This document shows, in pieces, positions 18,652 through 27,625 of a DNA stretch of 64,000 nt; position 1 is the first letter of the stretch; every line of letters starts with the position of its first letter. This DNA comes from an uncultured Methanobrevibacter sp. (lineage in GTDB: Archaea > Methanobacteriota > Methanobacteria > Methanobacteriales > Methanobacteriaceae): assembly GCF_934746965.1 (NCBI RefSeq), contig NZ_CAKVFS010000001.1:186001-250000 (forward strand). The letters run 5' to 3'. The translations under genes and the position numbers were made by a program. Under the pieces are notes generated by a model. That model had not been told where the DNA came from. It saw only the letters and a program-made list of their open reading frames with translations, and made no database searches.

Positions 18652-18900
18652 ATGTTAAATTTAGGTGCAATAATATTTGGATTTTTATTAGGTGTTCTTG
18701 TAGGATCTCAAATTAAAAGTAAACGTATGGATACACAGTTCACCTTAGCATCATTTGTAATAATTTTCATAGTTGGATTGGTATCTGCATGGCAATTAGG
18801 GCCGTTTCCATTTTACACAGATATGCCAATAGCTTCCGGATTTTTCTTTGGATTGCTCGGTATTTTTGTAGGTAAACTATTATTTGGTAGAGGAGAGTAA
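18652..18900 (+). CDS. ehbJ: Energy-converting hydrogenase B subunit J
   Basis: An 82-residue membrane protein with three helices and a central QLGPFPFYTDMPIASGFFFGLLGIFVG segment. It has no named domain apart from its place between ehbI and the polyferredoxin gene. GAGGTGA is well placed before the ATG. It is the last of the small membrane subunits and probably links the ion-translocating arm to the electron-transfer part; this is inference from gene order. Confidence 0.82.
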   Translation: MLNLGAIIFGFLLGVLVGSQIKSKRMDTQFTLASFVIIFIVGLVSAWQLGPFPFYTDMPIASGFFFGLLGIFVGKLLFGRGE

Positions 18901-18912
18901 GGAGTTTTTATA

Positions 18913-20328
18913 ATGTTTGTATCGACTAATACATGTGAAGGAATAGGGGACTGTATTAAACAATGCCCTACTAAAGCTATTCGTTTAATTAATGGAAAGG
19001 CTTTAAGCTGTCTTACTTGTGGTTTATGTTATAAAAATTGTCCAAGTAATGCAATATTTGTTAATAATTATGGAGGTTATGTTGTAGACAGAGCTAAATG
19101 TAGTGGCTGTGGAATGTGTATGTATAACTGTCCTATAAACAATATTAAAATTGAAGATGGGGTAGTTTATGGTATTTGCTCACGTTGTGGGGTTTGTGAA
19201 GATGCCTGTCCATCACATTCAAGAATAGATAGTTTTAAGTTAACTGAAGAAAAACAGTTGGAATTTATAAAATCGTTAAGTACTGCATTACCAACATATA
19301 AAGGAGTTCCACATAAGACTAATGAAGTAACTCAAGTATCTAGAAGGTATTTTGCAACGGATTATGATAACTGTATATTCTGTGGAAGGTGTGAGGAATA
19401 TTGTCCAACATCTACTATTCATGTAACTTTAGATAGGGATGAAGGTATTTGTAGTGATTGTGGACTTTGTGTTGATGTTTGTCCAAATGGTGCAATGAAT
19501 AAAAATCATATAGTTAATAAAAACATCTGTACACTTTGTTTGAATTGTTTAAAAGCATGTCCTCATAATGCAGTATCTATTGAGAATTTTAAGATAAATG
19601 TAAATCATATTAATCAAAAACCAGAAGGTTCTATTATATCTTGTATTAATTGTGGATTATGCGCAACATTGTCTGAAAATGAATCATTACGTTATGATGA
19701 TTCAAAATTAAGGTATGATCCAACAGAAGATATTGGAGAAAATATTTCAAAATCACATAAAATAGCTATTGATTCTTGTCCAACAGGTACTCTTAGAGAA
19801 GATGAAGAAATGCTTCTTGTTAATGAAATAAATGGGGAAGAACAAAAAACACTTTCTGGATTTTGTGTATCCTGTGGAAATTGTGTTAAAGTCTGTGATA
19901 ATAATGCAAGATTATTTAAAATAGCTACATGGGACGGTTCAATAACTGATGATTGTATTTCTTGTGGAATATGCTGTGAAGTTTGTCAGGAAAATGCCAT
20001 TACTTTACATAGAGGAAGTATTTCTGTTGATTTGGATAAATGTATATTATGTGAAAACTGTGGTGTGCATTGTCCAGTTAATGCAATTCCAAAAACTACA
20101 ATGCATAAAAAAGAGATTATTGATGGTTTTTGTTTCATTGAACAAAAATTATGCATGCATTGTGGATTATGTTATGATATTTGTCCATATGATGCAATTA
20201 ACAAAAAAGAGGATAAATTTGAAGTAAATGAAGAAAAATGTAAATATTGTGGGGCATGTAAAAATGCTTGTCCGGCAAATGCATTTATGTTTGAAAGAAC
20301 TTTTAGAGATTCTATAGAGGGGATCTAA
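18913..20328 (+). CDS. ehbK: Energy-converting hydrogenase B subunit K (polyferredoxin)
   Basis: A 471-residue polyferredoxin. I count eleven canonical CxxCxxCxxxC cluster motifs from residue 33 on. Two further sites are atypical: the first (CEGIGDCIKQC) has only three Cys in unusual spacing, and one near residue 250 (CINCGLC) has its fourth Cys displaced by about 50 residues to SCPTG. Paired motifs imply a wire of about a dozen [4Fe-4S] clusters moving electrons between the hydrogenase centre and soluble acceptors. No membrane segment is seen. The following gene begins immediately after its stop codon. Confidence 0.93.
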   Translation: MFVSTNTCEGIGDCIKQCPTKAIRLINGKALSCLTCGLCYKNCPSNAIFVNNYGGYVVDRAKCSGCGMCMYNCPINNIKIEDGVVYGICSRCGVCEDACPSHSRIDSFKLTEEKQLEFIKSLSTALPTYKGVPHKTNEVTQVSRRYFATDYDNCIFCGRCEEYCPTSTIHVTLDRDEGICSDCGLCVDVCPNGAMNKNHIVNKNICTLCLNCLKACPHNAVSIENFKINVNHINQKPEGSIISCINCGLCATLSENESLRYDDSKLRYDPTEDIGENISKSHKIAIDSCPTGTLREDEEMLLVNEINGEEQKTLSGFCVSCGNCVKVCDNNARLFKIATWDGSITDDCISCGICCEVCQENAITLHRGSISVDLDKCILCENCGVHCPVNAIPKTTMHKKEIIDGFCFIEQKLCMHCGLCYDICPYDAINKKEDKFEVNEEKCKYCGACKNACPANAFMFERTFRDSIEGI

Positions 20329-20814
20329 ATGATAAACATGCTTAAAATAGCTTTGGAAGGAGCATTCACTAACTTTAAAAGAATATTCTTTGCAGCAGAT
20401 AGGGTTACTGACATGGAAATAAGAAAACAGGTATCTACACTTACAGTGGAACCAACTAAAAAAGTTGATGAAGATGCTTGTATTGGTTGTGGAGGTTGTG
20501 CTAATGTTTGCCCAACAAATGCTATTGAAATGAAAAAATTAGCATCTCCAGTAAAGTTAACTGATAATTGGACAAAAACAGAAGTTCCAGAGTTAAACCC
20601 ACTTAAATGTGTTGTATGTTATTATTGTCATGATTTTTGTCCAGTATTTTTATTGTATGGTGAAAAAGGAACAGTTCATCCAAATACTGTTGGAAATCAA
20701 GAAGTGGATGTTTCAAAACTTATTAACCAACCAGTTAAAATATCTGATGATAAATTAAAAGTTATTTCACAGTATCTTTCAGATAAAACAATATTAAAAA
20801 ATAAGGAAGATTAA
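20329..20814 (+). CDS. ehbL: Energy-converting hydrogenase B subunit L (2x[4Fe-4S] ferredoxin)
   Basis: A 161-residue protein with two cluster motifs, [12 protein letters not shown] at about residues 51-62 and [12 protein letters not shown] at about 88-99. This is the NuoI-like arrangement used to pass electrons between the small subunit and the polyferredoxin. The N-terminal 40 residues are amphipathic and may dock on the membrane. It starts directly after the ehbK stop with GGGGAT as binding site, and ehbM follows after 10 bases. Confidence 0.9.
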   Translation: MINMLKIALEGAFTNFKRIFFAADRVTDMEIRKQVSTLTVEPTKKVDEDACIGCGGCANVCPTNAIEMKKLASPVKLTDNWTKTEVPELNPLKCVVCYYCHDFCPVFLLYGEKGTVHPNTVGNQEVDVSKLINQPVKISDDKLKVISQYLSDKTILKNKED

Positions 20815-20824
20815 GGGGGATTAT

Positions 20825-21271
20825 ATGGGAATTAAATCATTTTCAAGAGCAAGAGCAATACATCTAATGTTAGTTTATACTGGTGGATGTAATGGGTGCG
20901 ATATTGAGATTGTTAACTCTGTATTATCACCTAAATTTGATGCTGAACAATATAAAGTGTTTTTAACATGGAATCCTCGTGAAGCTGATGTTTTGGTTGT
21001 CACAGGTCCTGTAACTAAACTAAATAGAAAACCATTAGAAGAAATTTATAATGCTATACCTGAACCTAAATTGGTGGTGGCTGCAGGAAGTTGTGCTTTG
21101 ATGGGTGGAGTTTATAAAAATATTCATGGAGATATTCCATCTGAAGAAATTGAAGGACCTGTTGAAAATATAATACCTGTTGATGCAAAGGTTCCGGGTT
21201 GTGCTGTAAGGCCTCAGGATATTTTATCAGGAGTTGTATCAATTTTACCAAAATTATTAGATGCAGATTAA
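20825..21271 (+). CDS. ehbM: Energy-converting hydrogenase B small subunit M ([NiFe] hydrogenase small subunit)
   Basis: A 148-residue NuoB-like small subunit that holds the proximal [4Fe-4S] cluster. Its ligands are visible as [10 protein letters not shown] (Cys 22 and 25), [12 protein letters not shown] and VPGCAVRP. Membrane-bound energy-converting hydrogenases have such short small subunits without an export signal. GGGGGAT lies before the ATG. It precedes the large subunit and forms the catalytic dimer with it. Confidence 0.95.
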   Translation: MGIKSFSRARAIHLMLVYTGGCNGCDIEIVNSVLSPKFDAEQYKVFLTWNPREADVLVVTGPVTKLNRKPLEEIYNAIPEPKLVVAAGSCALMGGVYKNIHGDIPSEEIEGPVENIIPVDAKVPGCAVRPQDILSGVVSILPKLLDAD

Positions 21272-21287
21272 TAAAAGGAGTTTAAAA

Positions 21288-22415
21288 ATGGATGAAAAAA
21301 TACCAAATAGTAAAATTATAGAAACTGAAATTCCTATGGGTACAGTTCACCCAGCTGCATTAGAACCGTATAGGGTCAGACTTTTTGTAGAAGATGAAAT
21401 TGTTCAGGAAGCTGAAATAACTATTGGGGTTAACCATAGGGGAATAGAAAGAATCATGGAAGGACTTCCTGTTGAAAAAGCTAATGCATTAACTGAAAAA
21501 ATATGTGGAATTTGTTCTAATGCTCATGTTTGGAATTCTGTAAGAACTGCAGAATTAGGTTTGGATATTGAAATTCCAAAAAGAGCTAGTTATATTAGAA
21601 TTATTGTTGGTGAATTAGAAAGATTGCATAGTCATTTTCTTTATTTGGCTCATGGATGTGAAGTTTTAGCTCATGAAACATTTTCAATGAGGGTATTTTA
21701 CCTTAGAGAAATCGTAATGGAACTTTTAAACATGATTGGTGGAAATCGTGTTCAATATGGTTGTTCTGTTATTGGTGGAATCCGTCCAAGATGTGACTTA
21801 GATTCTAAAAGAATTGAAAGATTAATTGTTGATATTGATAAGTTAGAAGAAGGTTTAACAGATTTTGTAAATAGGTTCACTGCAGACTCAATATTGATGT
21901 CTAGGGTTACTGGTGTTGGTGTACTTCCTCAAAAACAAGCTATTAAATTAGATGTTACTGGCCCAACTTTAAGAGCTACTGGTGTTGTGCAGGATTTGAG
22001 AACAACGATGAAAGAATATGATGATTTTGATTTTAATATTATAACTCAGGAAGATGGTGATGTTAAAGCTAATTTGATGATGAGGGCATTAGAATCCTTT
22101 GAATCAATTAAAATAATTCGTCAAGCTATTGCTAATTTGCCTGAAGGGCCAGTTGTAACTAGAAATTGGGAAATGAAAGATACTGATATTATTGAAAGTC
22201 GTATTGAAGTTCCAAGGGGAACATTGTATCATTCTTATGCTTTAGAAAGTGGAAGAGTTAGGCATTCTATTATTAGAACTCCATCTATGGCAAATATTGG
22301 TGCAATGCAATATGCCTGTATTGGTGATCAAATAACTGATGCGCAATTGTGTATTGTTCAGTGTGATCCATGTTTTACTTGTACTGATAGAGTAATTGAG
22401 ATAATTAGGAGATAA
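21288..22415 (+). CDS. ehbN: Energy-converting hydrogenase B large subunit N ([NiFe] hydrogenase large subunit)
   Basis: A 375-residue catalytic subunit. [12 protein letters not shown] at residues 71-82 and DPCFTCTDR near residue 366 supply the four Cys ligands of the Ni-Fe centre. The chain ends 10 residues after the last motif (RVIEIIRR), so there is no His-Arg tail of the kind removed by hydrogenase maturation proteases in other groups. I use ATG 21288, with AAAAGGAG well spaced, rather than ATG 21261, which would overlap ehbM. It oxidises H2 to reduce ferredoxin, driven by ion-motive force. Confidence 0.95.
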   Translation: MDEKIPNSKIIETEIPMGTVHPAALEPYRVRLFVEDEIVQEAEITIGVNHRGIERIMEGLPVEKANALTEKICGICSNAHVWNSVRTAELGLDIEIPKRASYIRIIVGELERLHSHFLYLAHGCEVLAHETFSMRVFYLREIVMELLNMIGGNRVQYGCSVIGGIRPRCDLDSKRIERLIVDIDKLEEGLTDFVNRFTADSILMSRVTGVGVLPQKQAIKLDVTGPTLRATGVVQDLRTTMKEYDDFDFNIITQEDGDVKANLMMRALESFESIKIIRQAIANLPEGPVVTRNWEMKDTDIIESRIEVPRGTLYHSYALESGRVRHSIIRTPSMANIGAMQYACIGDQITDAQLCIVQCDPCFTCTDRVIEIIRR

Positions 22416-22419
22416 AATT

Positions 22420-23418
22420 ATGATGCAAAATACTATTATTTTCTCTATTTTAGCAGTAATTGTTACAGTAGTGGTATGTTTTGTTGTAAGTACATTTTTA
22501 CCTGGTATTGAAAGAAAATATGTTCATGCTAGAATTCAACAAAGAATTGGTCCACCAGTAACTTCTCCAGGAATTATGGCTCCAATTAAATTTGTATTTA
22601 AGGAAAATGTTAGAGTATCTTCTCCGCTTCCAAATTTATATAAAGCATTACCTATTATATGTTTCATAGTAGTGTTGTGTATATTAATAGCTTTAACTCC
22701 TCAAGCATTTCATATTCCGGCATTAGCTAGTTTAATAGCTGTTGTTGGTTTGTTAAAAGTTGAAGAAATATGTTATGTGTTAATGGGAGCATTATCTAAA
22801 TCAATCATGTCTGTTGGAATGCCCTTTCCAGATTTAGTAAAAGGAGCAGTTCATAAAAATGCTACTAGGTCTTTCATGGAAGATATAAGTGCAAGAAGAT
22901 CTTTAAGAATGATTACTTATGGTTCATTCCCATTATATTTATCAGTATTTGCACCTATAACTTATGCTGGAAGCATTTATCTTCAAGATATAATTCAATA
23001 TCAACAAGCTAATGGACCATTTTTATTTACAGTATCTGGAGCTATTGCAGCTATTGTATTTTTCATTGGTTATATGATTTTATTAAATGAATATCCGTTT
23101 TCAATCATCAAAGCAAAATCTGATGTAATTGAAGGTCCTTATATGGAATATGCTGCTAAATATCGGGCAGTTGTATTTATTACAAGAGGATTTTTTATGT
23201 TTGTTCTTGGTGCATTGTTTTCAGTATTGTTTATTGGTATTCCACCAAGTATATTTTCATGGGGAATTTTAGTTAATATAATTGTAGCATTGGTATTTGT
23301 AGTTATGATGGGTATTTTCTCAGCATTTACTCCAGTGTTTACAAATAGACAATTATTACCTACTATTGTTGGAATATCTTTACTTGGAGTGTTATCTATT
23401 GTAATTGGTGTATTATGA
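22420..23418 (+). CDS. ehbO: Energy-converting hydrogenase B subunit O (NuoH-like membrane subunit)
   Basis: A 332-residue protein with eight or nine membrane helices, homologous to NuoH/EchB. LPGIERKYVHARIQQRIGPP gives the conserved ER-(x)n-RxGP motif at the first cytoplasmic loop, and SDVIEGPYMEYAAKYRAVVF carries the Glu-rich loop that faces the hydrogenase dimer. It anchors the catalytic unit and carries protons or Na+. ATG 22420 or 22423 are both possible; AGGAGAT is upstream. Confidence 0.93.
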   Translation: MMQNTIIFSILAVIVTVVVCFVVSTFLPGIERKYVHARIQQRIGPPVTSPGIMAPIKFVFKENVRVSSPLPNLYKALPIICFIVVLCILIALTPQAFHIPALASLIAVVGLLKVEEICYVLMGALSKSIMSVGMPFPDLVKGAVHKNATRSFMEDISARRSLRMITYGSFPLYLSVFAPITYAGSIYLQDIIQYQQANGPFLFTVSGAIAAIVFFIGYMILLNEYPFSIIKAKSDVIEGPYMEYAAKYRAVVFITRGFFMFVLGALFSVLFIGIPPSIFSWGILVNIIVALVFVVMMGIFSAFTPVFTNRQLLPTIVGISLLGVLSIVIGVL

Positions 23419-23427
23419 GGTGATTAT

Positions 23428-23682
23428 TTGAAATTTGTTATGCAACCAAAACATATAATAAGTCTTGGAGGATATATTGTAGAAACACAGTTTCCTTATA
23501 GGAATCTTATAGTTGTAAATAAAACTTCTGAACCTATTAAGATTGAAATTCCAGTTTTTGATGAAAGTTGGATTGATGAACATAGGGATTTAGGACTGGA
23601 AGTGATTCCTGTATCAAAAGAGGATAATTTTTTAAAAATGTGGAAAAGAGCACATGCACAATTAGATAAAATAAGGAATTAA
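23428..23682 (+). CDS. ehbP: Energy-converting hydrogenase B subunit P
   Basis: An 84-residue soluble protein starting at TTG 23428, which has GAGGTGAT in perfect position. The sequence (MQPKHIISLGGYIVETQFPYRNLIVVNKTSEPIKIEIPVFDESW) is reported here only by its ends and shows no cysteine and no membrane segment. It is assigned by position and size in the conserved ehb gene order. No activity is known; a structural or assembly role is likely. The next gene starts after one base. Confidence 0.8.
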   Translation: MKFVMQPKHIISLGGYIVETQFPYRNLIVVNKTSEPIKIEIPVFDESWIDEHRDLGLEVIPVSKEDNFLKMWKRAHAQLDKIRN

Positions 23683-23683
23683 T

Positions 23684-24343
23684 ATGGGAAATTATAGTTT
23701 AACTATTAAATCTGATGAAAAAAAAGGAGTATTGGATGATATTACTTCAATTATAGTTCAACATGAGGTTAATATTAGTTATACTCATCTTTTCATTGAA
23801 AAAAATAATGTAGGCACAATTGATTTGGAACTTGAAAATGTAAATAATATTAAAGATTTGATTGTTGATTTAGAAGCTCTTGATGAAGTTAAATCTGTGG
23901 AAATACATTCATCTCAATCAAATGTTTATGGAAAGCGCATTATTATTGTCGGTGGTGGTGCACAGGTATCTCAAGTTGCATTAGGTGCAATCACTGAAGC
24001 TGATAGGCATAATATTCGTGGTGAACGTATAAGTGTAGATACTCTTCCGATTGTTGGGGAAGAAAACATAGCTGAAGCTACTGATGCAGTATCTAGACTT
24101 CCAAGAGCGCATGTTTTAGTATTGGCTGGTTCTTTGATGGGTGGAAAAATAACTGAAGCAGTTAAAAAAATAAAAAAAGAAAAAGGAGTAATTATTATTT
24201 CTTTAAATATGCCTGGAAGTGTTAAAGATTATGCTGATTTAATTATAACTGATCCGGTACAAGCAGGAGTTCTTGCAGTAATGGCAATAGCTGATACTGC
24301 AGTTTTTGATATTGAAAAACTTCATGGAGATATTGAATATTAA
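23684..24343 (+). CDS. ehbQ: Energy-converting hydrogenase B subunit Q (ACT domain plus Rossmann-like domain)
   Basis: A 219-residue protein. Residues 1-75 form an ACT domain (YSLTIKSDEKKGVLDDITSI ... HLFIEKNNVGTIDLEL). The rest has a nucleotide-binding-like start GKRIIIVGGGAQVSQVALGAI and a DUF5612-type fold, with LVLAGSLMGGKITEAVKKI. ACT domains usually bind amino acids, and a regulatory tie between Ehb activity and amino-acid supply is plausible but unproven. It closes the operon; its last 4 bases overlap the 3' end of the convergent Cas4-like gene. Confidence 0.85.
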   Translation: MGNYSLTIKSDEKKGVLDDITSIIVQHEVNISYTHLFIEKNNVGTIDLELENVNNIKDLIVDLEALDEVKSVEIHSSQSNVYGKRIIIVGGGAQVSQVALGAITEADRHNIRGERISVDTLPIVGEENIAEATDAVSRLPRAHVLVLAGSLMGGKITEAVKKIKKEKGVIIISLNMPGSVKDYADLIITDPVQAGVLAVMAIADTAVFDIEKLHGDIEY

Positions 24344-25134
24344 TCTTTTGTACAAATTGCATAATATTCGCAATTTTTACACTTTTTTTCACTTATTTTC
24401 ACTTTTGGTATCTTTTTATTTATTATGATTTCTTTTGTTTCATTTAAAATGCCAAATAAACTTTTTCTAAGGTTCATATCTATAACTACTGGTCTTTTAT
24501 CCTTTATTTTTGAATATTCTACAAATCCTACAAAAACTTCACTGTCAAATTCTTCTTCAATTAGAAGAGCAGTAGCTGCAACTTCAATTGCATCTCCATC
24601 CCAAACACCTTTAATTGGGGGATTGGAACTTTTAAAAAGTATGGGATAATATTTCCCATCAATAATTTCTATTTTGTCACAAATCCCAATTAAATCAATT
24701 TGATTGTCTTTTATCAAGTAAGAATATATACAATTTGGGAAAAACATTTCTGTGATTTCAAAACCATCTTTATTTAATATTTTCATTGCTTTTTTAGCTT
24801 TGAGAGCTAATATTTTTATATTAAAATAACTTTCATTGGTTATTTCGTATTTTTGTTCTTGTGTAATTTCATAACCTAATTTTTCTATAGTTTCTAAATT
24901 ATTTTCACTGTAACTAGATATATTTTGAGATAATGCCGTTTCTATTTCCTTTAATTCCATATCTTTCTTTAATTTGCGCATATTTTTTTGTAATAAATCT
25001 TGAATATCTATTTTAATGTTTTTAAGTTCAGTATATACTTGATAATCTTCATTTTTAGAAATGTCTACATGTGTTTGTAGGTATAATTTCATCGGACAAT
25101 ACATATACATTTTTATAGATGATATATTTATCAT
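24340..25134 (-). CDS. Stand-alone Cas4-like (PD-(D/E)XK, iron-sulfur) protein
   Basis: A 264-residue protein with the layout of Cas4/Dna2-type nucleases. An early Cys in YMYCPMKLYL (about residue 13) and three late Cys (KKCKNCEYYAIC) would hold a [4Fe-4S] cluster. The RecB-like core shows GICDKIEII for the metal-binding Asp, YYPILFKSS for the Lys, and IEVAATALLIEEEF in place of the usual QxxxY helix. The acidic residue two before the Lys (normally E/D-x-K) is Leu, so nuclease activity is doubtful. There are no cas1, cas2 or CRISPR repeats in the window, so a CRISPR role is unlikely here. It may act in DNA repair. No ribosome-binding site was obvious. Confidence 0.68.
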   Translation of the reverse strand: MINISSIKMYMYCPMKLYLQTHVDISKNEDYQVYTELKNIKIDIQDLLQKNMRKLKKDMELKEIETALSQNISSYSENNLETIEKLGYEITQEQKYEITNESYFNIKILALKAKKAMKILNKDGFEITEMFFPNCIYSYLIKDNQIDLIGICDKIEIIDGKYYPILFKSSNPPIKGVWDGDAIEVAATALLIEEEFDSEVFVGFVEYSKIKDKRPVVIDMNLRKSLFGILNETKEIIINKKIPKVKISEKKCKNCEYYAICTKD

Positions 25135-25237
25135 TTTTTAACCTCTTCAAAATCGATATTATTGATTAGAATTAGTTAATATAAATAATGAGAGGTTTTA
25201 AATTAATTAAATCTTTTAAAATCAAATAAAAAAAGAG

Positions 25238-25261
25238 AATAGCTAATAATATTTAGCTATT
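25238..25261 (-). terminator. Terminator hairpin of the nucleotidyltransferase gene
   Basis: AATAGCTAA (25238-25246) pairs perfectly with TTAGCTATT (25253-25261). On the minus strand the 9-bp stem is followed by CTCTTTTTTTATTT. It lies 13 bases after the gene's stop codon at 25274. The same ATAGCTA core occurs in two other terminators here. Confidence 0.7.
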
Positions 25262-25273
25262 ATTACAATTTTA

Positions 25274-26347
25274 TCATGCTGGACTTTCTTTGAGCTTGAT
25301 ATATTCGTCCATGGATTCTCTGGTAGTTCCAACAACAAGCCTATAAGTGTCTTCTTTTCCATCAGTAATGACTTTTTCAACTTTTCCTTTAGCTATAACA
25401 TGTTCTTTATCAATAACTTCTCCAGCATAGGTGTGTGTAAATGAAACAACTTCAGATATTGGAGCTTCAACACCATCAACTATTTCTAAATTTTCAATAG
25501 TGTATAATGAAGGATTATCAAACGCACCAAGTGCACTTACAATATCACATTCAATTTGAGCTATTCCTAATGGTTCATAAACAGTATCTCCCCATTCACC
25601 ACTAATCTCATCATAATTTTTAGTACATAAAATGTCAAATAAAGTTCCATTTATTGTTCCTCTATTTCCTTTTCTATTTTCATACCATTTGAATTCGTCC
25701 ATGGTTAAACTAGAGTCTTTCATACGTTTGTTGTAAACTTTTTCCCAGAATTCATCTACAATTCCTTTTACAGTTATATCTTTATTTACTTCATCAATAT
25801 GGACATTTTTACCTTTATTTTCTCTAAATGCTTTCATAGCTTTTCTATGATTTTCTAATCCGAAAACTACAAAATCAATATCTGAGACATCTTCTTTGTG
25901 AAGCCCAGGTAAAATTGATCCGGAAATTCCTAAATTTTCATAAGGAATATCTGCAATATAATGGAAAAAATCTGCAACATCCATTAATTTAGCCATTATT
26001 TCAGGATTTTTTAATTTTTCTCCATTATTAAAAGCAGTTCTAAGTTCAGCTAATCTTTCTTCAGGTTTAATAATTTTAGCTACTTTTTCTTTAGGAACAC
26101 CCATCATTTCGACATTTGTAACATCACAAAAGTACAGATAATCTGGATGATTTTCTCTTAAATAATCATATGCTTCTTTTGAAGTAACTTTTCTGTATTT
26201 TTTACCATTTTTTTGTCTATCTCCATTAGGATCTGGAATATATCTTAAAAATGAGATAAATCTGTCACTAGGATGGATGTAGTTTGTAGATGCAAAATAT
26301 AGTCCATCAGTTGAATAAATAAAATCTCTTGTTCTTACTTGTTTCAT
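25274..26347 (-). CDS. Archaeal nucleotidyltransferase (predicted; COG1665-like)
   Basis: A 357-residue protein whose central part holds a minimal nucleotidyltransferase motif: GISGSILPGLHKEDVSDIDFVVFG at residues 140-163, with the GS turn and the Asp-x-Asp metal ligands (residues 156-158). The N-terminal 90 residues and the C-terminal 90 residues, which form a beta-rich domain, have no family I can name. The group is known as a conserved archaeal predicted nucleotidyltransferase, with substrate untested. It is monocistronic, on the minus strand, with its own terminator. The start at ATG 26347 gives RDFIYSTDGLYFAS at the N-terminus, as expected. Confidence 0.75.
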   Translation of the reverse strand: MKQVRTRDFIYSTDGLYFASTNYIHPSDRFISFLRYIPDPNGDRQKNGKKYRKVTSKEAYDYLRENHPDYLYFCDVTNVEMMGVPKEKVAKIIKPEERLAELRTAFNNGEKLKNPEIMAKLMDVADFFHYIADIPYENLGISGSILPGLHKEDVSDIDFVVFGLENHRKAMKAFRENKGKNVHIDEVNKDITVKGIVDEFWEKVYNKRMKDSSLTMDEFKWYENRKGNRGTINGTLFDILCTKNYDEISGEWGDTVYEPLGIAQIECDIVSALGAFDNPSLYTIENLEIVDGVEAPISEVVSFTHTYAGEVIDKEHVIAKGKVEKVITDGKEDTYRLVVGTTRESMDEYIKLKESPA

Positions 26348-26464
26348 AAAAATAACTTCCTTGTTTTAATATTATGAAATTAATATTAAACTTGTTTTTC
26401 TATTTAATTTTGAATTCAGGATATTGTTGGTCAAAATTAATTTTTTTATTTCTTTCACAATATT

Positions 26465-26472
26465 TTTATATA
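26465..26472 (+). promoter_or_regulatory. TATA box of the DUF366-queD-queE unit
   Basis: TTTATATA is centred about 27 bases before the ATG at 26496 with no ribosome-binding site between. The first gene should be translated from a leaderless message. Confidence 0.5.
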
Positions 26473-26495
26473 AAAATAATATCTAACATTTAACT

Positions 26496-27089
26496 ATGAC
26501 TATTATTCACAAGCATATTGATGATATTTTTGAGTATGATGGAAGTCAAATTAATCCTTCCTGGGCTTTTAATGAATTTGGAATATATGGATCATCTATT
26601 ATTACATGGGTGGGTCCGGTATATATTACTCCTGATAATTTAAAGGATTTTGCAGATGTTGGACTTGAAATTAAATCTAATTATATGATTAATTTTATTT
26701 GTGAGTTTTTTGATTGTCAACCTGCAAATATGAGAATAGCTTATCTTCGTCAAAGATTATTAGTTATGATTTTTAGAGAAGTTTTATTTGAAAAAGGAAT
26801 TGTCTCTAAAAGGGAGGGAGATGATATTTTTGTGGAAAATAGAAAATTAAGTATTTCAATAGCTAGCGCATCTTTAAGTTCTATGAAAATCCATTTTGCT
26901 CTTAATTTGGAAGATAAAGGAACTCCTGATGATGTAGAAACTATTGGTCTTTTTGATATTAAAGATACTGATGGTAATCAAATATTTAATAATGATAATT
27001 TAGTTGATTTAGTTAATGATGTTGTTAATAGGTTTATTAACGAATTGGAAACAATAGAAAATGATATTAGTAAAACAAATTTATTATAA
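26496..27089 (+). CDS. DUF366 family protein
   Basis: A 197-residue protein of the DUF366 family, found in methanogens and a few bacteria. Visible conserved parts are [19 protein letters not shown] near residue 23, [16 protein letters not shown] and [24 protein letters not shown]. No catalytic motif is evident. It is 12 bases upstream of queD and queE, so a role in deazapurine (preQ0/archaeosine) synthesis or tRNA modification is likely by context. The start has a TATA box at the distance of a leaderless gene. Confidence 0.78.
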   Translation: MTIIHKHIDDIFEYDGSQINPSWAFNEFGIYGSSIITWVGPVYITPDNLKDFADVGLEIKSNYMINFICEFFDCQPANMRIAYLRQRLLVMIFREVLFEKGIVSKREGDDIFVENRKLSISIASASLSSMKIHFALNLEDKGTPDDVETIGLFDIKDTDGNQIFNNDNLVDLVNDVVNRFINELETIENDISKTNLL

Positions 27090-27101
27090 TGTGGTGATTT
27101 T

Positions 27102-27623
27102 ATGAAAATTATGATTAATGGTATACAATCTAATTTAAGGTTTTCTTCAGCTCATGTTATTCCAGGTCATGAATCTTGTGGCCATATTCATGGACATTCT
27201 TATTTTGTTGATGTGGAAATTGAGGGGGAACGTGCAGGGGAATTTAAATTTGTAGTTGATTTTAAAGATGTTAAATCATATACTAAAGCAATTTGTAATG
27301 AATTGGATCACAGATTATTAATTCCGGTTTATAATGAGTTAATAGATATAAAGAACTTTAATAAAAAATCAGATTCTATTTTTGATTTAAAAGAAGAAAA
27401 AACAATTTACTTTAAAATTAATGGAAAAGGATATTCTATTCCTAGTGAAGATTGTGTATTTTTACCTCTTCCTTATTCTTCTGCTGAAGAATTATCCAAA
27501 TTCTTTGCTGAAACATTAGCTAAAAAATTAGGTGAAAAATATGATAATTTAGATTATGTTGCAGTTGGAGTTAATGAAGGAATTGGTCAAGGAGCAATTT
27601 ATAAAAAGGTATTTGATGATTAA
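27102..27623 (+). CDS. queD: 6-carboxytetrahydropterin synthase
   Basis: A 173-residue member of the 6-pyruvoyltetrahydropterin synthase family. The zinc-binding His triad is in [21 protein letters not shown], with Cys in ESCGHIHGH as the catalytic thiol, and LDHRLLIPV supplies the later His of the active site. A middle insert of about 30 residues ([11 protein letters not shown]...) extends the protein past the bacterial 120 residues. It converts dihydroneopterin triphosphate to 6-carboxytetrahydropterin on the way to preQ0 and archaeosine in tRNA. GGTGAT precedes the ATG. It is in an operon with DUF366 and queE. Confidence 0.9.
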   Translation: MKIMINGIQSNLRFSSAHVIPGHESCGHIHGHSYFVDVEIEGERAGEFKFVVDFKDVKSYTKAICNELDHRLLIPVYNELIDIKNFNKKSDSIFDLKEEKTIYFKINGKGYSIPSEDCVFLPLPYSSAEELSKFFAETLAKKLGEKYDNLDYVAVGVNEGIGQGAIYKKVFDD

Positions 27624-27625
27624 TT

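Noticed and set aside
24340..25134. CRISPR-Cas locus around the Cas4-like gene
   Set aside because: No repeats, cas1, cas2 or other cas genes are present within the window.
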